Assembly (NCBI RefSeq): GCF_011300215.1
Contig: NZ_CP049866.1
Coordinates: 2,666,001-2,730,000, forward strand
Length of the DNA stretch: 64,000 bases
Origin: Nocardioides piscis
GTDB lineage: Bacteria; Actinomycetota; Actinomycetes; Propionibacteriales; Nocardioidaceae
Direction: 5' to 3'
Part shown: positions 18,001 to 26,856 of the stretch, one piece after another
How the letters are laid out: every line of letters starts with the position of its first letter
How positions within the stretch are numbered: the first letter of the stretch is position 1
The notes under the pieces: model-generated
Seen by the model: the letters and a program-made list of their open reading frames with translations, nothing else
What the model was told of the DNA's origin: nothing
Database searches by the model: none
Position numbers and translations under genes: made by a program

Positions 18001-18787
18001 GCTCGAGGAGATCGAGAACTCAGCGCAGTTCCTCCGGGACCGAGACCGCGCCCTGGCCGATCTGGTGGGAGCGCTCAACGCGGACCTCGGCGCCCAGGTG
18101 TGGGCCTACGTGAAGTCGCCGACGCTCACCCCGACGGTGCAGCGCGAGGACTTCATCCGTACCGGCTTCATCTACAAGCCGGCCGCCGTCAAGGCCCAGG
18201 GGGAGTCGGTCATCTACGACGGTCCTGAGTTCGACCGGGCACGCGACCCGTTGGCCCAGGTGTTCAAGCCGGTCGGCGGGACGGCGGCGGACAAGTTCCT
18301 GCTCGTGGTCAACCACTTCAAGTCCAAGGGCTCACCCCCGAAGTCGCCCGACCCCGACGCCGACTACGGCCAGGGGGGCTTCAACGCCCTGCGCGTCACG
18401 CAGGCGCAGGCGCTGGTGAAGTTCGCCGACGAGCTCTCGGTCTCGTCCGAGGTGGAGAAGGTCTACCTCGACGGCGACTTCAACTCCTACACCTTCGAGG
18501 ACCCGATGAAGGTCCTCTACGACGCCGGCTACGCCTCGCTGGGGGAGGCGTACGGCGCCAGCCCCACCTACGTCTTCGGTGGCATGGTCGGCTCGCTGGA
18601 CCACGCTCTCGCCAACCCGGCGGCCCTGGCCAGCACCACCGGCGCCGACGTGTGGAACATCAACTCGGTCGAGTCGGTGGCTCACGAGTACAGCCGGCAC
18701 AACTACAACGTGACGCAGTTCTATGCCGAGACGCCGTACAGGTCGAGCGACCACGACCCGCTCGTGTTCGGGGTCGACGTGCGCTGA
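15041..18787 (+). CDS. secreted 5'-nucleotidase / ExeM-type nuclease, N-terminally frameshifted
   Basis: 1248 residues in the intact frame; the true start is probably GTG at 14967 (see frameshift entry). Domains in order: calcineurin-like metallophosphatase (GTNDFHGRL, GNHEFDAGY, GHTHLAYD), 5'-nucleotidase C-terminal domain (FMNPGGLRADM, NAFLAAGGDNFRAF; about residues 330-560), a beta-rich middle with an OB-like segment (TTRGVVTARYETGGYNGF), and an endonuclease/exonuclease/phosphatase domain (VASFNVLNYF, LEEIENS, VNHFKSKG, DGDFNSY, SSDHDPLVF). Together this suggests a surface or secreted enzyme that breaks down extracellular DNA and nucleotides for phosphate and nucleosides. As it stands the product lacks the hydrophobic part of its signal. 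Confidence 0.88.
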   Translation: MVASTAPAHAAPVDVQILGTNDFHGRLLANGAEAGAAQFAGAVAQLRAENPNTLFAAGGDLIGASTFESFIQKDKPTLDALNAAGLDVSAAGNHEFDAGYRDLVDRVMAPYDAASNELGGAEWQYLAANVRRKSDGAYALPDVAASPGDSDGGTWMTSVGDVQVGFVGTVTEELSSLVSPAGISEVEVSGIVEETNAAADALTAAGADLVVMLVHEGATSTNIAAVTDDSAFGRIVAGVDQEVDAIISGHTHLAYDHVVDGRPVVSAGQYGTNLNKLVFSVDPVTGAVALKEHAIVAANSVQVTAPSAVETKAQVQALVKDATDKAEVLGARELGQLAGPLRRAQLASGSENRGGESTLGNLVAEVQRWATSSPESGGAQIGFMNPGGLRADMLGNNADGYPAVLTYKQAAGVQPFANNLVNMRMTGAQVKAVLEQQWQRDAAGNVPSRPFLRLGTSSGFRFTYDPARVEGDRITGMWLNGTAIAPATTYSVTANAFLAAGGDNFRAFGAATNKRDTGKIDLQAMVDYMAAKSPVAADPTQHAVGVSFPANAPAGYFPADKVRFNLSSLAFSAPGDVRDDTVRVLADGALLGEFPVDNTVGSSISDEYGTAQVAVDVPASWSNGKHVLEVVGNRTGTTVQVPVTAARPIAEIQGTGSSSPVSGQTVTTRGVVTARYETGGYNGFVIQTPGATPGAASHGLFVYGGSGAAGAARAGLVEIGDYVRVTGRVSEFSSLTQITPATSGDIQQIDGDVALTPAAVPFPTDNPGRERLEHMLLQPTGPFTVSDNYNLNRFGEMVLAAGAAPLRQPTDVARPGSSEAVDVAAQNAARRVVLDDGSTSDYVNHEAAQDVALPYLTDTPTLRVGDPVSFADPVILSYGFNEWRFQPQTQVTGGDGDSPATFGPSSRTAAPRAVGGDVQVASFNVLNYFPTTGDQLEGCDYYEDRDGDPVSISGGCDARGAAEREDFERQQAKIVRAINALDAEVVSLEEIENSAQFLRDRDRALADLVGALNADLGAQVWAYVKSPTLTPTVQREDFIRTGFIYKPAAVKAQGESVIYDGPEFDRARDPLAQVFKPVGGTAADKFLLVVNHFKSKGSPPKSPDPDADYGQGGFNALRVTQAQALVKFADELSVSSEVEKVYLDGDFNSYTFEDPMKVLYDAGYASLGEAYGASPTYVFGGMVGSLDHALANPAALASTTGADVWNINSVESVAHEYSRHNYNVTQFYAETPYRSSDHDPLVFGVDVR

Positions 18788-18826
18788 CGCACACGAGTCC
18801 CAGCCCGGCGGCCCTCGGCCTGCAGG

Positions 18827-20602
18827 TCACCTCGGTGATCGCAGGGCGAGGGCCGCCTGCACGAGGGTGAGGTGGCTGAACGCCTGCGGAAAGTTGCCGG
18901 CCATGCGCGAGCCGGCGACGTCGTACTCCTCGGCGAGGAGCCCGACGTCGTTGACGAGTCCGCAGAGGCGGTCCATCAGCTCGACGGCGTCGTCGCGGCG
19001 ACCCGCGGCTGCATACGCCGAGACGAGCCAGAAGGAGCAGGCCACGAACGCGTGCTCCCCACCGGCGAGGCCGTCCACGCCGGACTTCGTGCGATATCGA
19101 CTGAGGAGCCCGTCGTGCATGAGGTCCTCCTCGATGGCCCGGATCGTGCCCAGGACACGCTCGTCGTCCCCGGGCAGGAAGCCGACCAGGGGGATGTTGA
19201 GCAGGCTCGCATCGAGCTCCGTCGTGTCGTAGTGCTGGGTGAACGTCCCCCGATCGGGGTCGAAGCCGCGCTCCAGGATCTCCGCGCGCACCCGCTCACG
19301 CAGCTCGCGCCACCGCTCGACCGGCCCTGGGAGGCCGTGCTGCTCGACCCCCTTGATCGCGCGGTCGAACGCGACCCAGACCATGACCCGCGAGTGGGTG
19401 AAGTGGCGCTTCGGGCCGCGGATCTCCCACAGCCCGTGGTCGGGCTGGTCCCAGTGCTCGGCCAGGTCGTCGACGAGCGCTCGCTGCATCGCCCAGCTCT
19501 GCTCCGACTCGGTGACGCCGGCGTTGCGCGCGTCCTCCAGGGCGATCATCACCTCGCCGAGGACGTCGGTCTGGCGCTGACCCGCCGCCCCGTTGCCGAT
19601 CCGGACCGGACGCGAGTCCAGATAACCAGGAAGGTGGGGCAGCTCGTGCTCGGCCAGGTGTCTTCCGCCGTCGACGGTGTACATGATCTGCAGGTCTTCC
19701 AGATCGCCCGCCACCGCACGCAGCAACCAGTCGCGCCAGTCACTTGCCTCGTCGGTGTAGCCGGCCCCGAGCAGCGCCTCGAGGGTGAGCGCGGCGTCGC
19801 GCAGCCAGCAGAAGCGGTAGTCCCAGTTGCGCTCCCCGCCGAAGTCCTCGGGCAGGCTGGTCGTCGGAGCCGCCACGATCCCACCCGTCTCGGCGTGGGT
19901 CATCAGCCGCAGCGTCAGCAGGCTGCGGCGTACGAGGTCTGCATGTGGCAGGTCCTCGTCGCACGTCAACGCCCACCGCTCGTGGTCCAGGCGCGTGGCC
20001 TCGATCCGGTCGTCGAAGCCGACGGGCTCGGGCAGCTCGTGCCACGACGGCACCCAGGTCAGGCAGAAGGTCATGGACTCACCAGCGGTGAGATCGAACT
20101 CGTCGGCGTGGTGGCCGTCGACGGCGCGTGGCAGTCGGGGTCCCCGCAGCATCAGCTTGTCCGGTCCCGCCGTGGCGACGATGACCTCCTGGCCACCCAC
20201 CTGCCGGCGGCTCACCCAGGGTCGGTGGGAGCCGTAGTCGAACCGGACCACCCACTCGTGACGGACGCGGACGCTCCCGCTCGCGCACCGGACTGTCCGC
20301 ACCAGGTCTGCACGGTCGTCGCGCACCGGCATCACGTCGCGCAGCACCAGGACTCCGTCGGGAGTGGTGAACGTCGTCTCGAGGATCGCGCTGTTGCCGA
20401 CATAGCTGCGCGACACGTCCACGTCCTCGGAGCTGGGGGCCAGCAGCCATCGGCCGTGGTCCGGCGAGCCGAGGAGGGCCGCGAAGCAGGCGGGTGAGTC
20501 GAACCGGGGCAGGCACAGCCAGTCGACGGAGCCGTCCTTGCCGATGAGGGCGGCAGTGCCGCGGTCGCCGACGAGGGCGTAGTCGGCGATGGGGAGGGGC
20601 AT
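18827..20602 (-). CDS. glycoside hydrolase family 15 protein (trehalase or glucoamylase type)
   Basis: 591 residues. The opening PIADYALVGDRGTAALIGKDGSVDWLCLPRFDSP is the family's N-terminal beta-domain signature (split here: IADYALVGDR, then SVDWLCLPRFDSP). The (alpha/alpha)6 barrel contains NWDYRFCWLRDAA, with catalytic-site acidic residues, and a C-terminal EEYD segment. Actinobacterial members with this opening include trehalases, but glucoamylases look similar, so substrate is open. No signal peptide, hence cytoplasmic. The ATG follows a TAGATT box by 6 nt; it is divergent from cinA with overlapping promoters. Confidence 0.88.
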   Translation of the reverse strand: MPLPIADYALVGDRGTAALIGKDGSVDWLCLPRFDSPACFAALLGSPDHGRWLLAPSSEDVDVSRSYVGNSAILETTFTTPDGVLVLRDVMPVRDDRADLVRTVRCASGSVRVRHEWVVRFDYGSHRPWVSRRQVGGQEVIVATAGPDKLMLRGPRLPRAVDGHHADEFDLTAGESMTFCLTWVPSWHELPEPVGFDDRIEATRLDHERWALTCDEDLPHADLVRRSLLTLRLMTHAETGGIVAAPTTSLPEDFGGERNWDYRFCWLRDAALTLEALLGAGYTDEASDWRDWLLRAVAGDLEDLQIMYTVDGGRHLAEHELPHLPGYLDSRPVRIGNGAAGQRQTDVLGEVMIALEDARNAGVTESEQSWAMQRALVDDLAEHWDQPDHGLWEIRGPKRHFTHSRVMVWVAFDRAIKGVEQHGLPGPVERWRELRERVRAEILERGFDPDRGTFTQHYDTTELDASLLNIPLVGFLPGDDERVLGTIRAIEEDLMHDGLLSRYRTKSGVDGLAGGEHAFVACSFWLVSAYAAAGRRDDAVELMDRLCGLVNDVGLLAEEYDVAGSRMAGNFPQAFSHLTLVQAALALRSPR

Positions 20603-20608
20603 GCTGCC

Positions 20609-20622
20609 AATCTAGTTAGCAT
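20609..20622. promoter_or_regulatory. back-to-back -10 elements for GH15 and cinA
   Basis: Minus-strand TAGATT (20609-20614) lies 6 nt before the GH15 ATG at 20602; plus-strand TAGCAT (20617-20622) lies 6 nt before the cinA ATG at 20629. Only two bases separate the hexamers, so polymerase cannot occupy both at once. Confidence 0.5.
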
Positions 20623-20628
20623 GCGGGC

Positions 20629-21117
20629 ATGAACGTGGATGCAGCAGACCTCGTCGCCAAGATGGTGTCGACGCACGCGACGGTGGCGACGGCTGAGTCG
20701 CTCACCGGTGGGCAGCTCGCGTCGATCTTCACCGCCGTTCCCGGCTCCTCGGAGTGCTTCCTCGGCGGGGTCGTGGCCTACGAGACACGGGTCAAGGTCT
20801 CCGTGCTCGGTGTCGATGCCGCGGTCGTGGAGGAGCACGGCGTGGTGTCGGCCGAGTGCGCCGCACAGATGGCGACGCGCGTGCGCACGCTGTTCGGTGC
20901 GACCTACGGCCTGGCGACCACCGGGGTGGCCGGACCGACCTCTCAGGAGGGGCACCCGCCCGGTCACGTCTGGGTTGCCTGTGCCGGGCCCGAGGGCGTC
21001 ACGACTGCACTGCTCGAGCTCGCCGGCGACCGTGCAGCGGTCCAGGCACGCAGCTGCCGGGGCGCGCTGACCATGCTCGGTGGGCTCATCCATCGGGAAG
21101 ATCCGGTGCTCGGGTAG
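20629..21117 (+). CDS. cinA: CinA-family nicotinamide-nucleotide amidohydrolase
   Basis: 162-residue stand-alone CinA C-terminal domain, the NMN deamidase (PncC) type that recycles nicotinamide mononucleotide. Signatures are TAESLTGGQLAS near the N terminus, the central AYETRVKVSVLGV, and the glycine-rich ATTGVAGPT. The longer CinA N-terminal domain is absent, which is normal in this lineage. It follows rimO-pgsA at some distance and precedes clgR, the order seen in actinobacteria. The start is supported by a TAGCAT box 6 nt upstream and there is no Shine-Dalgarno sequence. Confidence 0.9.
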   Translation: MNVDAADLVAKMVSTHATVATAESLTGGQLASIFTAVPGSSECFLGGVVAYETRVKVSVLGVDAAVVEEHGVVSAECAAQMATRVRTLFGATYGLATTGVAGPTSQEGHPPGHVWVACAGPEGVTTALLELAGDRAAVQARSCRGALTMLGGLIHREDPVLG

Positions 21118-21162
21118 CGTTGGGCATCAGCAGTCCCACCCCTCCATCGGAAGGACCAGCGC

Positions 21163-21483
21163 ATGGTGCTCTTTCGTCGACTCCTCGGCGACGTGCTCCG
21201 TAGCGAGCGGATGCAGCGAGGCATGACGCTGCGCGACGTCTCCGCGCAGGCTCGGGTGAGTCTGGGCTACATCTCCGAGATCGAGCGCGGCCAGAAGGAA
21301 GCCTCCTCGGAGCTGCTCGCCTCGCTCTGCTCGGCGATGGACCTGCCCCTGTCGGAGGTGCTGCGCGACGTCTCCGACGCCGTGGCGCTCGAGGAGGCTG
21401 CGCTCGGCCTGCTCCGCGCCGAGGCGACGCCGATCACCGCCGTACGCCCCGGCGCCGGCGACGTGGTGGCCTCCGCAGCCTGA
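21163..21483 (+). CDS. clgR: XRE-family regulator ClgR
   Basis: 106 residues. A helix-turn-helix of the Xre type covers residues 7-60 (RSERMQRGMTLRDVSAQA, VSLGYISEIERGQKEAS). Together with its place after cinA and upstream of recA this identifies ClgR, the activator of Clp protease genes in actinobacteria. The C terminus ends Ser-Ala-Ala; two terminal alanines are known to target ClgR for ClpP degradation in Streptomyces, so the same feedback is plausible here. AAGGA lies upstream of the ATG. A TAGCGT box at 21115-21120 overlaps the cinA stop and could start a short-leader transcript. Confidence 0.85.
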   Translation: MVLFRRLLGDVLRSERMQRGMTLRDVSAQARVSLGYISEIERGQKEASSELLASLCSAMDLPLSEVLRDVSDAVALEEAALGLLRAEATPITAVRPGAGDVVASAA

Positions 21484-21486
21484 GCC

Positions 21487-22269
21487 TCAGGTCGGCTGGC
21501 ACGTCGGGCACCAGTAGGCCGCCCGCTCGCGGCCGGGCTCACCGCGCATGGCGACCTTGACCGGGGTGCCGCAGCGACGACACGGTGACTTGTCGCGGCG
21601 ATAGACCCACATCCGCTCCCGGGGCCGCAGGTCGCCCGTCGTCGACTGGACGGCCCGCTCCTTGTTGAGCTCGAGCATCTGCTTGGCGCGCCGGACCAGG
21701 CGTGGCAGGTCGGGAACGTCGGCGATCGGTCGGCTGGGGTGGACGCCGCTGGTGAAGCAGAGCTCAGCGGCATACATGTTGCCGATGCCGGCGAGGTTGC
21801 GCTGGTCGAGCAGCGCCGCGATGAGCTCGCGCGCGGGATCAGCCTCGAGCCGCCGGAGCGCCTCGGGCTCGTCCCAGTCGGGGCCCAGCAGGTCGGGGCC
21901 GAGGTGGCCGACGACCTGGTCCTCGTCGGCGGTCTCGACAAGCTCCACGATCCCGAGCGAGAAGCCCACGGCAGTAGCCCCCTCGACGGACAGCAGCACC
22001 CGCACCTGGCTGGCTGGTCGGCGCCACGACGCCCCCGGTCGATAGACCTGCCAGGCCCCCTCCATCTTGAGGTGCGTGTGCAGCGTCAAGCCGGTGTCGG
22101 TGCGGGTGAGGATGTGCTTGCCCCGGGAGAGCGTCCGGGTGACGGTGGCCCCGGACAGGTCGGCGGTGGCGTGCTGGGGCACGCGGAAGTCCGTGCGCGT
22201 CAGCACCCGGCCGGACAGGGAGCGATCGAGCAACCGGGCCGCGCGATAGACGGTGTCGCCCTCAGGCAC
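21487..22269 (-). CDS. nei: Fpg/Nei family DNA glycosylase (Nei2-type)
   Basis: 260-residue base-excision glycosylase with AP-lyase activity against oxidised bases. It keeps the catalytic N terminus MPEGDTVYRAA (Pro2 nucleophile, Glu3), the helix-two-turn-helix region (DQRNLAGIGNMYAAE) and a C-terminal zinc finger with CRRC and CPTC. The MPEGDTV start is typical of endonuclease VIII rather than Fpg (which usually begins MPELPEVE). The start overlaps the end of lhr by 8 nt, forming the lhr-nei pair known from mycobacteria. It converges on clgR with a 3-nt gap. Confidence 0.92.
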   Translation of the reverse strand: MPEGDTVYRAARLLDRSLSGRVLTRTDFRVPQHATADLSGATVTRTLSRGKHILTRTDTGLTLHTHLKMEGAWQVYRPGASWRRPASQVRVLLSVEGATAVGFSLGIVELVETADEDQVVGHLGPDLLGPDWDEPEALRRLEADPARELIAALLDQRNLAGIGNMYAAELCFTSGVHPSRPIADVPDLPRLVRRAKQMLELNKERAVQSTTGDLRPRERMWVYRRDKSPCRRCGTPVKVAMRGEPGRERAAYWCPTCQPT

Positions 22270-25200
22270 GCATCCTCAGTCCCTTGGGGGTGGAGACGAA
22301 CCCGGCAGCGTCCAGCGCCTGACGTAGGGGAGTGTCGCCGGCTCCGAGCAGTGCGGCCCCGTCGGCCTTCTCCACCGTCAGCTTCCCGAGGGCACCCGCA
22401 CGCGTGGCCTCGGCCAGCGCCGTCGCTGCCGGAGTCAGGCGCTCCGTGTCCTCGCTCCAGGTGAGCAGGGTCCGCCCGCCGCGTTCGACGTAGAGGGTCA
22501 GCAGTCCGTCGACGAGGACGACCAGTGCGCCGGCCTTGCGGCCGGGACGGTGACCGCCGCCGTTGTCGGAAGTCGGCCACGGGAGGGCAGCGCCGTAGGG
22601 GTTGGCGGGGTCGGTCGCGGCGAGCGCGAGCGCCACCGCCTTGGTCTGGTCGACCTCGGTGAAGGTGCGCAGCCGGTCGATCGCGCCGGCCGTGCCGAAC
22701 TGCGCGGCGCCGAGGCCCTCGATGAAGTAGCCGCGCCGGCACCGGCCGGTGTCCTCGAAGGCGGAGAGCACCTTGTAGACGCCGGCGAACCCGCCGGGGA
22801 TGCGCTCCTGCATGACCGCGCCACGTGTCACGACCCCGTGACGTTCCAGGAGGTGCTCGGCAGTGGCATGCGCACGTCGGGTGGCGTCGGGGTCGCGCTC
22901 GGGAAGCACGCTCCAGCGACCGGCGGTCTCGGGCGGGCCGGAGCGCACGGGCATGCGCCCCGAGCTTAGCTTCACGCGCGGCGGCGGTCGTCGCGTGCGG
23001 TGGCTGGCGCGTCCTGTGCGGACCATTGCCCGCAGCGGGGTCAGCGTGTCGTTGCTGACCAGGCCCGCCCAGACGAGCGCCCACAGGGCGCTCGACAGCG
23101 CCGCGTCGTTGGTGCTGGTGAGGCGGTCGGACAGCTGGCGGAAGAACCAGGCTCCACCGGGCGAGAGGGCATCGAGGACGGACTGCTGAAGGGTGTCGAG
23201 CTCGAGGGGCTCTGGGTCGGGGAGGGTCAGGTGGGCCTGGTCGGCGAGGTGGAGGCTGACCCAGCCGTCGCTGCCGGGCAGGGGCGCGTGGCCGGCCCAG
23301 ATCACCTCGCCGCTGCTGGTCAGCTCGTCGAGCAGGCTCGGCTCGTAGTCGCGGACCCGGCTCGCGAGGACGAGTGGCTCGAGCGCGCTGGCCGGGACGG
23401 GGCAGCCGGCGAGCTGGTCGACGGCTGCGACCACGCCGTCGACGCCGCGGAGCCTGCCGCGCGATCCGACGACGTGCTGCCAGGCAGGCAGGAACCGGGC
23501 CAGCGTCTCGTGGGTGACCGGCTCGACCTCCTTGCGCAGCCGGGCCAACGAGCGCCGCCGCAGCTTGCGCAACACCTCGGCGTCGCACCACTCCGACCCC
23601 GAGCCGGCCGGCCGGAACTCTCCCTCGAGCAGGCGCCCGCGAGCGGCCAGCCGTTGGAGGGCGTGTCGCGCGACGGCCTCGCCGAGCCCGAACCGTGTCG
23701 CCACGTCGGCAGTGGTGAACGGGCCGTGGGTGCGCGCGAACCGGGAGATCAGGTCGCCGATCGGGTCCTCGGACGGCTCGGTGAAGACGTCAGGGGTGCC
23801 GGGCGGCACGGGGACGCCGAGGCCGTCGCGCAGCCGGGCGATGTCCTCGATCGTGGACCAGCGCTCCTCGCCGGCGATTCGACAGGCCACGATGCGCCGG
23901 GCATCCGCCAGGTCGGCGAGCCACCCGCCGACCTCGCTCGCGGAGGCGTCGGTGACCCGAGCTCCGACCTCGTCCGTCGACAGTGGTCCCAGCAACCGCA
24001 GCAGGTCGGCCACCGCCTCGGCGTTGCGAGCGCGGCGGTCGGGCGCCAGCCACTGCAGCTCGGCCTCGACCTCGGACAACACCTCAGGATCGAGGAGCTC
24101 ACGCAGCTCGGCCCGACCGAGAAGCTCGGCCAGCAGGCCCTGGTCGAGGCTGAGTGCCGCGGCCCGACGTTCGGCGATGGGGGAGTCGCCCTCATAGACG
24201 AACTGCGCGACATAGCCGAACAGCAGGCTGCGTGCGAACGGGCTGGGGGACTGGGTCGCGACGTCGACGACGGTGACCTCACGCCGCTCGATCCGCCGCA
24301 GGAGCTCGGTCAGGGCGGGCAGGTCGTAGACGTCCTGCAGGCACTCGCGGATCGCCTCGAGGACGATCGGGAAGCTCGGATATTGCGCCGCGACCTGGAG
24401 GAGCTGGGCGCTGCGCTGGCGCTGCTGCCACAGCGGGCTGCGACGTCCGGGGTCTCGGCGCGGAAGCAGCAGCGCCCGGGCGGCGCACTCGCGGAAGCGG
24501 CTGGCGAAGAGTGCGGAGCCGCCGACCTCCTGGGTGACCAGCTGCTCGATCTCCTCGGGGTCGAAGACGATCAGCTCGCCGATGGGCGGTTCGGCGTCGG
24601 TGTCGGGGACACGGATCACGATGCCGTCGTCGGAGGCGATCGTCTGGCCGTCGATGTCGTGCCGCTCCCGGAGCCGGGCATTGATCGCCAGAGCCCAGGG
24701 CGCGTGCAGGGGGGTGCCGTACGGCGAGTGGACGACCAGCCGCCAGTCGCCCAGCTCGTCGCGGAAGCGCTCCACCAGGATCTGGGTGTCGCTGGGCACG
24801 ACGTTGGTGGCCTCGCGCTGCTCGGTGAGGTAGGTGACGAGGTTGGCGGCGGCGTAGTCGTCGAGCCCCGTGGCGACCGCGGAGGCCCTGGCCTGCTCGG
24901 GGGTCTTGGTCAGCAGGTCGCGGGTGAAGGCGCCGACGGCGGCGCCGAGCTCGGCAGGGCGACCCAGGGTGTCGCCCTTCCAGAAGGGCAGGCGACCCGG
25001 GACACCCGGGGCGGGGGTGACGAGCACCCGGTCGTGGGTGATGTCCTCGATCCGCCAGCTCGTCGCACCCAGGGCGAAGACGTCCCCGACGCGGGACTCA
25101 TAGACCATCTCCTCGTCGAGCTCGCCCACGCGACTGGCCTTCTCGCCGACCAGGAAGACGCCGAAGAGACCACGGTCGGGAATCGTGCCGCCGCTGGTGA

Positions 25201-26773
25201 CGGCGAGTCGCTGGGCGCCGGGGCGGCCTGTGAGCGTGCCGTTGACCCTGTCCCAGACGATGCGCGGGCGGAGCTCGGCGAAGTCCTCGCTGGGATAGCG
25301 GCCGCTGAGCAGGTCGAGGGTGGCGTCGAAGGCGGATCGGGGGAGCGCGGAGTAGGAGGCGGCGCGCCTGGTCAGCTCGAAGAGCTCGTCGACGTCCCAG
25401 TCGTCGAGGGCGGTGGCGGCCACGACCTGCTGCGCGAGGACGTCGAGTGGGTTGGTGGGAACGCTGAGCCGTTCGATGGCGCCCGAGCGCATGCGCTCGA
25501 CCGACACGGCCGTCTGGGCGAGGTCGCCACGGTGCTTGGGGAACAGCACGCCACGACTGACCTCACCCACCTGGTGGCCGGCGCGACCGACCCGCTGGAG
25601 GGCGCTGGCCACGCTCGGAGGCGACTCGATCTGGATGACGAGGTCGACGGCACCCATGTCGATGCCGAGCTCGAGGCTGCTGGTCGCCACCACGGCGGGC
25701 AGCCGGCCGCGCTTGAGGTCGTCCTCGATGATCGCGCGCTGCTCCTTGGAGACCGAGCCGTGGTGTGCCTTGGCGATCACCGTGTCGGCGCTGGTGCTCG
25801 CACCCGACTGGGCCATCACCTGCGCGGGCGGTCCCGGCGGCGGGTCGGCTGCTTCCCCGGCCCGATCTGCGGCGATCTCGTTGAGTCGGGCGGTGAGCCG
25901 CTCGGCCAGACGACGCGAGTTGGCGAACACGATCGTCGAGCGGTGCTGCTCGATCAGGTCGACGACGTGCTCCTCGACGTGGGGCCAGATGCTCGCGGCA
26001 CGGCCCGGCTCGCCCGACTCCTCGTCGTATTCGCCCGGCATCGTCATGTCCTCGACCGGGACGACGACCTTGAGGTCCCACTCCTTGGTGCTGGGCGGCG
26101 CGACGATCTCGACGGGGGCCGAGCCGCCGAGGAAGCGGGCGACCTCCTCGAGCGGCCGCACGGTGGCACTCAGCCCGATGCGCTGGGCGGGACGCTCGAG
26201 CAGCGTGTCGAGCCTTTCCAGGCTCAGGGCGAGATGGGCGCCGCGCTTGGTCCCAGCCACGGCGTGCACCTCGTCGATGATCACCGTCCCGATGCCGCGC
26301 AACGTCTCCCTGGCCTGGCTGGTCAACATCAAGAAGAGCGACTCGGGGGTCGTGATCAGGATGTCGGGTGGGCGCGTCGACAGGCGCCGCCGATCGGCCG
26401 GGCTGGTGTCGCCCGAACGCAGTCCGACCGTCACCTCGGGCAGGGTGACGCCGAGGCGGTCGGCGGTGTGGCGGATGCCGGTCAGCGGGGCGCGCAGGTT
26501 GCGCTCGACGTCGACGGCGAGCGCCTTGAGCGGGCTGATGTAGAGGACCCGGGTGCGTCGGGTCCGGTCGTCGGGCGGGTCGGCGGTGAGCAGGGTGTCG
26601 ATGCCGTGCAGGAACGCGCTGAGGGTCTTTCCGCTGCCGGTGGGCGCGACCACCAGCGCGTGCTTGCCGTGCGCGATCGCCTCCCAGGCGCCTGCCTGGG
26701 CGGGCGTGGGCTCTGCGAACGCTGCCTCGAACCAGGCTCGCGTGGGAGCGCTGAAGTGCTCGAGGGCCGGCAT
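22262..26773 (-). CDS. lhr: ATP-dependent helicase Lhr
   Basis: 1503-residue SF2 helicase of the long Lhr class, a 3'-to-5' single-strand DNA translocase linked to DNA repair in mycobacteria. The core has Walker A APTGSGKT near residue 45, DEVH box IIDEVHAV, motif III GLSATV and late motifs including LELGIDMG and QRVGRAGHQ. The winged helix and beta-barrel follow, then a long C-terminal region of about 600 residues typical of full-length Lhr. Translational overlap with nei implies joint repair action. It is divergent from dps; CAAACT lies 7 nt before the ATG on the minus strand, a weak leaderless signal. Confidence 0.95.
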   Translation of the reverse strand: MPALEHFSAPTRAWFEAAFAEPTPAQAGAWEAIAHGKHALVVAPTGSGKTLSAFLHGIDTLLTADPPDDRTRRTRVLYISPLKALAVDVERNLRAPLTGIRHTADRLGVTLPEVTVGLRSGDTSPADRRRLSTRPPDILITTPESLFLMLTSQARETLRGIGTVIIDEVHAVAGTKRGAHLALSLERLDTLLERPAQRIGLSATVRPLEEVARFLGGSAPVEIVAPPSTKEWDLKVVVPVEDMTMPGEYDEESGEPGRAASIWPHVEEHVVDLIEQHRSTIVFANSRRLAERLTARLNEIAADRAGEAADPPPGPPAQVMAQSGASTSADTVIAKAHHGSVSKEQRAIIEDDLKRGRLPAVVATSSLELGIDMGAVDLVIQIESPPSVASALQRVGRAGHQVGEVSRGVLFPKHRGDLAQTAVSVERMRSGAIERLSVPTNPLDVLAQQVVAATALDDWDVDELFELTRRAASYSALPRSAFDATLDLLSGRYPSEDFAELRPRIVWDRVNGTLTGRPGAQRLAVTSGGTIPDRGLFGVFLVGEKASRVGELDEEMVYESRVGDVFALGATSWRIEDITHDRVLVTPAPGVPGRLPFWKGDTLGRPAELGAAVGAFTRDLLTKTPEQARASAVATGLDDYAAANLVTYLTEQREATNVVPSDTQILVERFRDELGDWRLVVHSPYGTPLHAPWALAINARLRERHDIDGQTIASDDGIVIRVPDTDAEPPIGELIVFDPEEIEQLVTQEVGGSALFASRFRECAARALLLPRRDPGRRSPLWQQRQRSAQLLQVAAQYPSFPIVLEAIRECLQDVYDLPALTELLRRIERREVTVVDVATQSPSPFARSLLFGYVAQFVYEGDSPIAERRAAALSLDQGLLAELLGRAELRELLDPEVLSEVEAELQWLAPDRRARNAEAVADLLRLLGPLSTDEVGARVTDASASEVGGWLADLADARRIVACRIAGEERWSTIEDIARLRDGLGVPVPPGTPDVFTEPSEDPIGDLISRFARTHGPFTTADVATRFGLGEAVARHALQRLAARGRLLEGEFRPAGSGSEWCDAEVLRKLRRRSLARLRKEVEPVTHETLARFLPAWQHVVGSRGRLRGVDGVVAAVDQLAGCPVPASALEPLVLASRVRDYEPSLLDELTSSGEVIWAGHAPLPGSDGWVSLHLADQAHLTLPDPEPLELDTLQQSVLDALSPGGAWFFRQLSDRLTSTNDAALSSALWALVWAGLVSNDTLTPLRAMVRTGRASHRTRRPPPRVKLSSGRMPVRSGPPETAGRWSVLPERDPDATRRAHATAEHLLERHGVVTRGAVMQERIPGGFAGVYKVLSAFEDTGRCRRGYFIEGLGAAQFGTAGAIDRLRTFTEVDQTKAVALALAATDPANPYGAALPWPTSDNGGGHRPGRKAGALVVLVDGLLTLYVERGGRTLLTWSEDTERLTPAATALAEATRAGALGKLTVEKADGAALLGAGDTPLRQALDAAGFVSTPKGLRMRA

Positions 26774-26856
26774 GCACCCAAGTTTGTCCTACGCCGCCGA
26801 CACCCGGGGCGTGGGATTCCTCCTCAAGGGTGGTCCTGCTGCACACCATCGGTCCC

